Below are positions 1 to 6,892 of a stretch of DNA of 12,179 nt, piece by piece. Source of the stretch: Pseudomonadota bacterium (GTDB lineage: Bacteria > Pseudomonadota > Gammaproteobacteria > Xanthomonadales > Rhodanobacteraceae). The first letter of the stretch is position 1. Every line of letters starts with the position of its first letter. The position numbers and the translations under genes are program-made. A model generated the notes under the pieces. That model was given only the letters and a program-made list of their open reading frames with translations. It made no database searches and was not told where the DNA came from. The stretch covers positions 1 to 12,179 of the forward strand of contig JAJYMF010000425.1 in NCBI GenBank assembly GCA_021787175.1, read 5' to 3'.

Positions 1-849
1 TCCGATCTGGCCGCGCGCAGCTACATGGCGCGCATGCAGACGGTGGCGGCGAGCGCCGCGCGCATCGTCGCCGGGGATCTCGGCGCGCGCGTTCCGCGCA
101 GCGGTCGCGGCGACGAGTTCGACCTGCTGGCCGAGGCGCTGAACGCGATGCTGACGCGCATCCAGGGCCTGATGGAAGGCATGCGCCAGGTCAGCAATGA
201 CATCGCCCACGATCTGCGCACGCCGCTGGCGCACCTGCGCCAGCGGCTGGAAGCCGCCGCCCGCGAAGCCGACAGCGTGGACGCCTTCCGCAGCGCCGTC
301 GAGCGCGCGCTGGCCGACGTCGACGGCGTGCTGGCGACCTTCGCCGCGCTGCTGCGCATCGCCCAGATCGAGAGCCGCCAGCGCCGCGCCGACTTCGCCG
401 CGGTCGATCTGTCGGCGCTGCTGAACACGCTGGCCGGGGACTACCGTCCGGTGCTGGAGGATCTCGGGCACCGCTTCGACGTCGCCATCGCACCGGGCCT
501 GCGCACGCACGGCGACCGCGCGCTGCTGACGCAGCTGCTGGTCAATCTGATCGAGAACGCGTTGCGCCACACCCCGGCCGGCACGCCGATCGCGCTGCGT
601 CTCGAGACCGGCGCGCACGGACCGGTGCTGAGCGTGACCGACGCCGGCCCCGGCATCCCGGCGGCGGAACATGCGCGCGTGCTGGGGCGCTTCGTGCGCC
701 TCGACGCCGCGCGCAGCACGCCGGGCAGCGGCCTCGGCCTGGCGCTGGTGGCGGCGGTGGCCGATCTGCACGGCATCACGCTGGCCTTCGAGGACAACCA
801 TCCCGGGCTGCGCGTGCGGCTCGACTTTCCCCCTGAGGACGCCGCGTGA
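1..849 (+). CDS. Sensor histidine kinase, C-terminal part (5' end outside window)
   Basis: This is the cytoplasmic part of a membrane sensor kinase that autophosphorylates on His and passes the phosphate to a response regulator. The frame is open from base 1, so the periplasmic sensor and membrane helices lie upstream of the window. Visible residues about 1-58 look like a HAMP linker (GDLGARVP, GDEFDLLAEALNAML). The HisKA H-box is DIAHDLRTPL, with the phospho-accepting His at visible residue 70 (bases 208-210). The HATPase_c domain follows: N-box LVNLIENALRH with Asn 186, G1 box DAGPGIP from residue 214, and G2 box GSGLGLAL near 242-249. The stop overlaps the GTG start of the DedA gene, and the pump genes follow, so it probably controls that operon. 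A partner response regulator is expected just upstream but is not in view. The kinase assignment is secure; the signal is unknown. An internal ATG at 25 is not the real start, because HAMP homology continues before it. Confidence 0.95.
   Translation, partial: SDLAARSYMARMQTVAASAARIVAGDLGARVPRSGRGDEFDLLAEALNAMLTRIQGLMEGMRQVSNDIAHDLRTPLAHLRQRLEAAAREADSVDAFRSAVERALADVDGVLATFAALLRIAQIESRQRRADFAAVDLSALLNTLAGDYRPVLEDLGHRFDVAIAPGLRTHGDRALLTQLLVNLIENALRHTPAGTPIALRLETGAHGPVLSVTDAGPGIPAAEHARVLGRFVRLDAARSTPGSGLGLALVAAVADLHGITLAFEDNHPGLRVRLDFPPEDAA
835..838 (+). promoter_or_regulatory. Shine-Dalgarno deciding the GTG start of the DedA gene
   Basis: GAGG lies inside the last kinase codons, 7 nt before a GTG at 846. 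It supports GTG as the DedA start, since there is no in-frame ATG before the conserved membrane region. Confidence 0.6.
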
Positions 850-1391
850 TCCACAGCATCGGACAGTTCATCATCGCGCACGCGTTCTGGGCCGGACCGC
901 TGGTGGCGCTGGTGGCCATGATCGAGGCCGTCGCCGTGATCGGCTCGTTCGTGCCCGGCTCGACCATCCTGGTGATCGTCGGCACCGGCGCCGGCGCGGC
1001 GCACCTGCCGATCGGACCGCTGATCGTCTGGGCGGTGGCCGGCGCGGTGATCGGCGACACGCTGTCGTACGGGCTGGGCCTGCGCCACGGCTCGCGGCTG
1101 CTGGCGATGCGGCCGTTCGCCTACCGCCCGCAGTGGACCGCGCGTGCGCGCGCCCTGCTGGCGCGGCGCGGCGACCTGGCCGTGTTCGCCGGCCGCCTGC
1201 TGCCGCCGCTGCGCGCGCTGATGCCGCTGCTGGCGGGCATGTCCGAACTGTCGCTGGCGCGTTTCCTGATCGCCGATCTGGCCGCTGCCGTGGTGTGGGC
1301 GGTGGTGCATCTCGCGTCGGGCGCCCTGTTCGGTCACTGGCTGTTTCACGGAGGCAATTGGCATGATCTGTGGCACGCCATCGCGCGCTGA
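846..1391 (+). CDS. DedA/VTT-family membrane protein
   Basis: A 181-residue polytopic inner-membrane protein of the DedA (SNARE-associated/VTT) family. Members act in membrane homeostasis, and some translocate undecaprenyl phosphate (UptA/PopT type). Family marks are the acidic Glu27 in MIEAVAVIG followed by FVPGST (35-40), GAVIGDTLSYGLG (67-79) and the signature FAGRLLPPLRALMPLLAGM (114-132) with both conserved arginines, Arg117 and Arg123. Hydrophobic segments lie near 17-34, 55-78 and 139-163. The second acidic residue of the E. coli YqjA type (PGD) is Ser39 here; PGS/PGT variants resemble, from memory, the DedA module of proteins fused to PAP2 phosphatases, though no PAP2 domain is present. 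The start is GTG, its stop-start overlap with the kinase is 4 bases (GTGA), and its end overlaps the next gene by 29 bases, so translation is probably coupled. Family assignment is strong; substrate and reason for lying in an efflux operon are unknown. Confidence 0.88.
   Translation: MIHSIGQFIIAHAFWAGPLVALVAMIEAVAVIGSFVPGSTILVIVGTGAGAAHLPIGPLIVWAVAGAVIGDTLSYGLGLRHGSRLLAMRPFAYRPQWTARARALLARRGDLAVFAGRLLPPLRALMPLLAGMSELSLARFLIADLAAAVVWAVVHLASGALFGHWLFHGGNWHDLWHAIAR
1350..1354 (+). promoter_or_regulatory. Strong Shine-Dalgarno deciding the efflux lipoprotein start
   Basis: A complete GGAGG lies inside the end of the DedA gene, 8 nt before ATG 1363. It fixes the start so that the protein has a proper lipoprotein signal, and it is the best ribosome-binding site in the operon. 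Confidence 0.7.
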
Positions 1392-2724
1392 ACGCCTGCG
1401 CACGCTGCGGCTGGCGGCGCTGAGCATCGCGCTGACGCTGGCCGGTTGCGTCAGCTACCGGCCGCGGCCGCTGCCGCCGGCGCCGCGCTGGGCGACGGCG
1501 CCCACCGACGCCGCCGGGCATGCGCTGCAGCGGCTCGACCTGGCCCAGGCCGCGGCGCTGGCGCTGCGCGCCAATCCCGGCTACCGCGCGGCGCTGATCG
1601 ACGCCCGCATCAGCACGCTGCAGCTGCGCGCGGCGGGCCTGCTGCCGGATCCGCAGCTCGGCGCCAGCGTCGATCACCCGACCACGCCGGGCTACAGCCA
1701 GGCCTGGAACCTCGGCCTCAGCGAGGATCTGTCCGCGCTGCCGACGCGCGGTGCGAGACTCGACGCGGCGCGCGCGCAGCGGACCGCGACGCGACTGCAG
1801 CTGGCCTGGCAGGGCTGGGCGCTGGCGCAGGGCGCCGCCGCCACCTACGTCGATCTGTGGACGGCCGAACGCCGCAGCGCGCTGCTGACGCGCCAGGTGC
1901 AGATGGCGCGTGAGCGCGACGCCGCGTTCGCGCACGCGCTCAAGAACGGCGACGTCACCCTGGAAAGTGCGGCGGCCAGCCTGGTGACGCTGAGCGACGC
2001 CGAGGCGCAACTGGCCGCGGCACGCCAGGCGCAGGTCGCGGCGCAGGCGCAGCTCAATGCCCTGCTGGGACTCGCCCCCGCCACCCGTTATGCCCTGGAC
2101 GCGCCGCGGACGCCGCCGCTGCCGGACCGCGCCGCGCTGGATGCGGCGCTGCACGCGCTGCCGCGCACGCGTCCCGATCTGCTCGCGCTGGCGGCCGGCT
2201 ACGGCGCCGCCGACGCCGACTTCCGCGCCGCCGTACTGGCGCAGTTCCCCGGCCTCAGCGTCGGCGTCAGCCGCACTTCCGACACCAGCCGCGTGCAGAG
2301 CAGCGGGCTCAGTATCAGCCTGAACCTGCCGATCTTCGGCGGCGCGCAGGCGCGGGCACGGATCGCCGAGGCGACCCGCGAACGCCTGCACGCCGACTAC
2401 CAGGCGCGTCTGGATCAGGCCGACGCCGAGGCGCGCGCGCTGGACGCGCAGCTGGCCGAGGTCGCGCGCCAGCGCAGCCGGCTGCAGCAGCGCCTGCCGC
2501 AGCTGCGCACGCTGGCCGCGCGCGCCGATGCCGCGTTCGCCGCCGGCAACCTCGCCGGCAGCGCCTGGGCCGCGATCCGGCAGAGCCTGCTGGCGCGCGA
2601 ACTGGAGGCGCTCGACCTCACCGCCACCCTCGCCAAGGGTCAGGTCGCGCTGGCCGCGCTGCTCGGCCGCGTGCCGCCGGGCGCCGCCGCGCTGTCCGCC
2701 GCCGCTTCCGGAGAATCCCGATGA
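1363..2724 (+). CDS. TolC-family outer-membrane efflux lipoprotein (CzcC/CusC-like)
   Basis: A 453-residue outer-membrane channel that forms the exit duct of the tripartite pump encoded with the next two genes. The N-terminus has arginines, a hydrophobic stretch and the lipobox LAGC, with Cys29 as the probable lipidated residue after signal peptidase II cleavage. Two outer-membrane efflux repeats follow. The first begins at LDLAQAAALALRANPGYRAA and has the family-typical GLLPDPQL motif. The second begins near PDRAALDAALHALPRTRPDLLALAAGYGAAD. The helical parts are rich in Ala, Gln and Arg, as expected for the coiled-coil barrel. Length is normal for the family. Gene order, channel first then adaptor and permease, is that of heavy-metal czcCBA systems. 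It overlaps DedA by 29 bases, and its TGA overlaps the adaptor ATG as ATGA. Function is confident; the exported substrate is not readable from the sequence. Confidence 0.92.
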   Translation: MICGTPSRAERLRTLRLAALSIALTLAGCVSYRPRPLPPAPRWATAPTDAAGHALQRLDLAQAAALALRANPGYRAALIDARISTLQLRAAGLLPDPQLGASVDHPTTPGYSQAWNLGLSEDLSALPTRGARLDAARAQRTATRLQLAWQGWALAQGAAATYVDLWTAERRSALLTRQVQMARERDAAFAHALKNGDVTLESAAASLVTLSDAEAQLAAARQAQVAAQAQLNALLGLAPATRYALDAPRTPPLPDRAALDAALHALPRTRPDLLALAAGYGAADADFRAAVLAQFPGLSVGVSRTSDTSRVQSSGLSISLNLPIFGGAQARARIAEATRERLHADYQARLDQADAEARALDAQLAEVARQRSRLQQRLPQLRTLAARADAAFAAGNLAGSAWAAIRQSLLARELEALDLTATLAKGQVALAALLGRVPPGAAALSAAASGESR

Positions 2725-3767
2725 ACCGCACGCTCCGCCGTCTTGCCACCCTCGCAGCCTGCCTGCTGCCGCTGACCGCCGCGGCCGTCGGAGCACCCGC
2801 CCCGCGCGTGCTGGTCACCACGGCACCGGCCACCCTGCGCACGCTGGCCGAGGACATCACCGTGTACGGCAAGGTCGAGCCGGACCCCGAACGCCTGCGC
2901 GCGCTGACCACGCTGCGCCCCGGCGAGATCACCCGACTCTGGGTCGGCCTCGGCCAGCGCGTCGCCGCCGGCGAGCGCCTGCTCGAGATCGCCACCGCAC
3001 CGCAGTCGCGCATGGCCTACACGCAGGCGCAGGGCAAGGTCGCCAGCGCCAGGATCCAGCTGCAGCAGAACGAGGATCTGTTCAGGCAGCAGCTCTCCAC
3101 CCGCGGCGACCTGGCCAATGCGCGGCAGGCGCTGGCCAATGCCGAGGCCGAGCTGAAGGCGCTCGAGCGCCAGGGCGCCGGCAAGTCCAGCGACGTGCTG
3201 CGCGCGCCGGAAGCGGCGGTCGTCACCCAGCTCGACGTCGCGCCCGGAGCGCAGGTGCAGGCCGGGCAGCCGCTGCTGATGCTGGGCGCGCAACGCCACG
3301 TCTGGGTCCGCCTGGGTCTCGAACCCGAGGAGGTGGCGCGAGTGCATGCCGGCATGCCGGTGCGCCTGCAGCCGGTGTTCGGCGGCGCCGCCATCGATGC
3401 GCGGGTCGCCCAGGTGCACGCGGTGGTCAATCCGGCCACGCATCTGGTCGATGCCGTGGTGCGGCTGGAGGGCGACGCCGCCAGCGGCATGGTGCCGGGC
3501 AGCTGGATGCGCGGCGACATCCGCCTGCACAGCGCGCACGTGCTGGCGGTACCGCGCAGCGCGGTACTGACCGACCGCGGCGGCAGCTATGTGTTCCGCG
3601 TCAACGACGGCCGCGCCCGGCGCGTGGCGGTGACCACCGGCATCGAGGCCGGCGGCTGGATCGCGGTGCGCGGCGCGCTCGACGCCGGCGACGTGATCGT
3701 CACCAGCGGCAACTACGAACTCGGCGACGGCATGCCGGTACGGAAGGCCGCGGAGACCGGCCGATGA
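2721..3767 (+). CDS. RND efflux periplasmic adaptor (membrane fusion protein)
   Basis: A 348-residue adaptor joining the inner-membrane RND permease to the outer-membrane channel. Residues 1-24 look like a Sec signal peptide (basic start, then hydrophobic LATLAACLLPLTAAA). Two biotinyl-lipoyl-like half motifs are visible, LRPGEITRLWVGLGQRVAAGE (about 70-90) and APEAAVVTQLDVAPGAQVQAG, on either side of a Gln/Ala/Glu-rich helical hairpin (about 97-150). A beta-barrel and membrane-proximal domain follow, ending in the typical AVPRSAVL and DGMPVRK. No His- or Met-rich metal-binding extension is seen, so the metal link suggested by gene order is not supported by this protein. GGAG 7 nt before the ATG supports the start. 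It overlaps both neighbours by ATGA, indicating translational coupling and fixed stoichiometry. Family assignment is firm; substrate class is open. Confidence 0.92.
   Translation: MNRTLRRLATLAACLLPLTAAAVGAPAPRVLVTTAPATLRTLAEDITVYGKVEPDPERLRALTTLRPGEITRLWVGLGQRVAAGERLLEIATAPQSRMAYTQAQGKVASARIQLQQNEDLFRQQLSTRGDLANARQALANAEAELKALERQGAGKSSDVLRAPEAAVVTQLDVAPGAQVQAGQPLLMLGAQRHVWVRLGLEPEEVARVHAGMPVRLQPVFGGAAIDARVAQVHAVVNPATHLVDAVVRLEGDAASGMVPGSWMRGDIRLHSAHVLAVPRSAVLTDRGGSYVFRVNDGRARRVAVTTGIEAGGWIAVRGALDAGDVIVTSGNYELGDGMPVRKAAETGR
3752..3755 (+). promoter_or_regulatory. Shine-Dalgarno deciding the RND permease start
   Basis: GGAG lies 8 nt before ATG 3764. The same frame stays open upstream to about 2528, but that part is out-of-frame adaptor sequence rich in Arg and Pro. 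The first conserved permease residues begin right after ATG 3764. Confidence 0.7.
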
Positions 3768-6700
3768 GCGGTGGCCTCGCCGCCTGGCTGCAGGCGCACC
3801 GGCGCTCGCTGCTGTTTCTGATGGGCGTGCTGGTGGCCGGCGGCCTGATCGCCGCGCTGAACATGCCGGTGTCGCTGTTTCCGGCGATCCAGTTTCCGCG
3901 CGTGCGCGTCAGCGTCGACGCCGGCGACCGGCCGGCCGGACAGATGGCGGTGGAAGTGACACGCCCGGTCGAGCAGGCGCTGCGCGGCGTACCCGGGGTG
4001 CGCGCGATCGAATCGACCTCCAGCCGAGGCAGCACCGACGTCGACCTGCGCTTCGGCTGGGGTCAGGACATCATCCAGTCGGCGCTGCAGGTGGAGGCCG
4101 CGCTCAACCAGGCGCTGCCGGGGCTTCCGGCCGGCACCCGCTTCAACGTGCGGCCGATGGACCCGACCAAGTTTCCGGTGGTCGCCTACAGCCTGACCTC
4201 GCCGACCGAAAGCCCGGTCCGGCTGCGCGCGATCGCGCAGTACCAGCTGCTGCCGCTGCTCTCCAGCGTGCGGGGCGTGCGCGAGGTGCAGATCCAGGGC
4301 GGCGAGCAGCCCGAGTACCGCGTCACCGTCGACCCCGCGCGGCTGGTCGCGCTGGGGCTGACGCTGAAGAACGTCGAGGACGCGCTGTCGGCCTCCAACG
4401 TGGTGCGCGCAGTCGGCCGCCTGGAGCGCGACGATCGCCTGTACCTGGTGCTGTCGGACACGCGCTTCAGCGACCTCGATGCGATCCGCCACACCGTGCT
4501 GCGCACCGGCGCCGACGGCGTGGTCAGCCTCGACGACGTCGCCAGCGTCAGCACCGCGGCGGTGCCGCGCTGGCAGACCGAGACCGCCGACGGCAAGCCC
4601 GCGGTGTTGATCAACGTCTACCAGCAGCTGGGCAGCAACACGGTGGCGATCAGCCGCGACATCGCCACCGCATTGGCCGGATTCCACGACAAGCTGCCCA
4701 GGGACGTGGTGATCCACCAGTGGTACGACCAGAGCGGCCTGATCCTGGCCTCGGCCGGCTCGGTGCGCGACGCGATCATCCTCGGCGTACTGTTCGCGAC
4801 CTTGGTGCTGTACCTGTTCCTGCGCAACTGGAAGCTGACCCTGATCGCCTTCACCGTGGTGCCGGCGGTGCTGGCGACGACCAGCCTGCTGCTGCATGCG
4901 CTGGGCATGAGCTTCAACATCATGACCCTGGGCGGCATGGCGGCCGCGGTCGGCCTGATCATCGACGACGTCATCGTGATGCTCGAGCACCTGGTGCGCC
5001 GCGTCGCCGCGCGCGGCCACGGCACGCGCGTCCTGCTCGAGGCCGCGCGCGAGTTCACCCGTCCGCTGGCCGGCTCGTCCACCGCCACGGTGATCATCTT
5101 CGTGCCGCTGGCGTTTCTCGGCGGCGTCACCGGCGCGTTCTTCAAGGCGCTGTCGCTGACGATGGCGTCGAGCCTGGTGATCTCGTTCTTCTTCGCCTGG
5201 CTGGCGCTACCGCTGATCGCCGATCACCTGCTGGGCCCCAGGGACGTGATGATCGAGCACGGCGGCCGCTTCACCCGGTCCGCCCAGCGCCGCTACCGCG
5301 GCCTGCTGGCGCGGCTGCTGCAGCGTCCGTCGCTGCTGCTGGTCGGCGTGCTGCCGCTGCTGGCGATCGGCCTGTTCGGCTTCCTGCGCGTGCCCACCGG
5401 CTTCATGCCGCAGATGCAGGAAGGCGGCTTCGTGCTCGACTACCGCACCGCGCCCGGCACCTCGCTGACCGAGAGCGACCGCCTGATCGCGCAGGTCGAG
5501 CACATCCTCGCCACCACGCCGCAGGTCGACACCTGGTCGCGGCGCACCGGCGCGCAGCTGGGCGGCGGCATCACCGAGGCCAACGAGGGCGATTTCTTCG
5601 TGCGCCTGAAGAGTTCCTCGGGCCAGGCCGCCGTGATGGACGCGATCGTCGACCGCATCCAGCACGAGGTACCCGGCTTCGACATCCTCGACACCCCGCA
5701 GCCGATGCAGGACCTGATCGGCGACCTCACCGGCTCGCCGCGGCCGGTGGTGATCCGGCTGTTCGGCAACGACTGGAACCAGCTGGTGACGCTCGCACCG
5801 GAAGTCGCCGCCGCGATCGGCAAGGTGCGCGGCCTGACCGAGATCCAGAACGGCCTCAACATCGCCGGCGACGCCGTCGAGATCAAGGTCGACCGGGTCA
5901 AGGCGGCGCTGGAAGGCCTGACGCCGGCCGAGGTCACCGCCCAGCTCGACACCTATCTGACCGGCAGCGTGATCACCCAGGTGCGCCGCGGCGAGGTGGT
6001 CTACGGCGTGCGCGTGTGGGTCGCGCCGGACCAGCGCGATTCGCTCAAGCGCCTGCGCGCGCTGCGGCTGGCGGCGACGGACGGCCATCTGGTGCCGCTC
6101 GGCCGCGTCGCGCAGCTGGATCTGGTCACCGGCCAGCCGCAGATCACCCGCTACGACCTCAAGCCGATGGTGGCGGTGTCGGCGCGCATCGACGGCCGCG
6201 GCTACGGCACCGCGCTGGCCGACGTCAAGCGCGTGCTGGCGCAGCCCGGCCTGCTGCCCGGCGGCGTCTACTACACGCTGGGCGGCCTCTATCAGCAGCA
6301 GCAGCAGGCCTTCCGCGGTCTCGCCGCCGTATTCGCCGCCGCCACCGCGCTGGTGTTTCTGGCGCTGCTGTTCCTGTACGAACGCTTCCGCATCGCGCTG
6401 GCGATCATGGCCGCGCCGCTGCTGGCGGCCAGCGCGGTGTTCTTCGGCCTGTGGCTGACCGGGATGACCCTCAACATCACCGCGCTGATGGGCCTGACCA
6501 TGATCATCGGCATCGTCACCGAGGTCGGCGTGTTCTATTTCTCCGAGCTGACCCTGCTGACGGACGAGGGCATGCCGTTCGCCGACGCGCTGGTGCAGGC
6601 CGGCGAGAATCGCCTGCGCCCGATCGCGATGACCACCGTGGCGGCGATCCTCGCCCTGCTGCCGCTGGCGCTGGGCATCGGCCAGGGCTCGGCGATGCAG

Positions 6701-6820
6701 CAGCCGCTGGCGATCGCCATCATCGCCGGCCTGCTGGTGCAGATGCCGCTGGTGCTGCTGCTGGTCCCGGTGGTCTATGCGCTGCTTGCGCGCAACGAGG
6801 GCGCGGCGGCGCCGGACTGA
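3764..6820 (+). CDS. RND efflux transporter permease
   Basis: A 1018-residue inner-membrane pump of the AcrB/CusA superfamily that exchanges protons for periplasmic substrate export through the adaptor and channel encoded upstream. TM1 is near 13-33, and the first periplasmic loop starts with MPVSLFPAIQFPRVRVSVDAGD. TM2-TM6 lie about 335-485, TM7 about 522-541, the second loop follows, and TM8-TM12 lie about 853-1008. TM4 carries the paired aspartates Asp401-Asp402 (GLIIDDVIVMLEH), matching AcrB Asp407/408. TM11 keeps RLRPIAMTT (Arg950, Arg952). In TM10 the residue aligned to the AcrB relay lysine (Lys940) is Glu920 (IGIVTEVGVFYF), as in CusA-type heavy-metal pumps. A run of five glutamines (844-848) precedes TM8. 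The length is normal and no frame break is seen. The substrate could be drugs, solvents or metals and cannot be decided here. Confidence 0.95.
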   Translation: MSGGLAAWLQAHRRSLLFLMGVLVAGGLIAALNMPVSLFPAIQFPRVRVSVDAGDRPAGQMAVEVTRPVEQALRGVPGVRAIESTSSRGSTDVDLRFGWGQDIIQSALQVEAALNQALPGLPAGTRFNVRPMDPTKFPVVAYSLTSPTESPVRLRAIAQYQLLPLLSSVRGVREVQIQGGEQPEYRVTVDPARLVALGLTLKNVEDALSASNVVRAVGRLERDDRLYLVLSDTRFSDLDAIRHTVLRTGADGVVSLDDVASVSTAAVPRWQTETADGKPAVLINVYQQLGSNTVAISRDIATALAGFHDKLPRDVVIHQWYDQSGLILASAGSVRDAIILGVLFATLVLYLFLRNWKLTLIAFTVVPAVLATTSLLLHALGMSFNIMTLGGMAAAVGLIIDDVIVMLEHLVRRVAARGHGTRVLLEAAREFTRPLAGSSTATVIIFVPLAFLGGVTGAFFKALSLTMASSLVISFFFAWLALPLIADHLLGPRDVMIEHGGRFTRSAQRRYRGLLARLLQRPSLLLVGVLPLLAIGLFGFLRVPTGFMPQMQEGGFVLDYRTAPGTSLTESDRLIAQVEHILATTPQVDTWSRRTGAQLGGGITEANEGDFFVRLKSSSGQAAVMDAIVDRIQHEVPGFDILDTPQPMQDLIGDLTGSPRPVVIRLFGNDWNQLVTLAPEVAAAIGKVRGLTEIQNGLNIAGDAVEIKVDRVKAALEGLTPAEVTAQLDTYLTGSVITQVRRGEVVYGVRVWVAPDQRDSLKRLRALRLAATDGHLVPLGRVAQLDLVTGQPQITRYDLKPMVAVSARIDGRGYGTALADVKRVLAQPGLLPGGVYYTLGGLYQQQQQAFRGLAAVFAAATALVFLALLFLYERFRIALAIMAAPLLAASAVFFGLWLTGMTLNITALMGLTMIIGIVTEVGVFYFSELTLLTDEGMPFADALVQAGENRLRPIAMTTVAAILALLPLALGIGQGSAMQQPLAIAIIAGLLVQMPLVLLLVPVVYALLARNEGAAAPD
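6293..6307 (+). repeat. (CAG)5 trinucleotide run in the RND permease
   Basis: Five identical CAG codons give five glutamines (residues 844-848) just before TM8. Related pumps have a polar Glu/Gln-rich stretch here, so this is probably ordinary composition, though in-frame slippage could vary its length. Confidence 0.6.
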
Positions 6821-6836
6821 GGCGGATGCGCCGCGC
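6801..6836 (+). terminator. GC-rich hairpin across the RND permease stop codon
   Basis: GCGCGGCG (6801-6808) pairs perfectly with CGCCGCGC (6829-6836). Inside, CGCC (6810-6813) pairs with GGCG (6821-6824) around a 7-nt loop ending in the stop codon. There is no U-run, only TTT at 6844-6846, so it is not a classical intrinsic terminator. It sits between convergent genes and could slow or end transcription from either side, or protect the mRNA 3' end. Confidence 0.35.
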
Positions 6837-6892
6837 GCGCGGGTTTCGCTCGCCTGCGGCGATGGTTGTCGCGCCCGGTGGAGTGGCAGGCC

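Noticed and set aside
871..2796. 641-codon open frame on the minus strand across DedA and the efflux lipoprotein
   Set aside because: Arg/Gln-rich shadow frame of well-recognised genes in GC-rich DNA; no family motifs.
2528..3763. 412-codon upstream extension of the RND permease frame
   Set aside because: It overlaps the channel and adaptor genes out of frame; conserved permease sequence and a good ribosome-binding site begin at ATG 3764.
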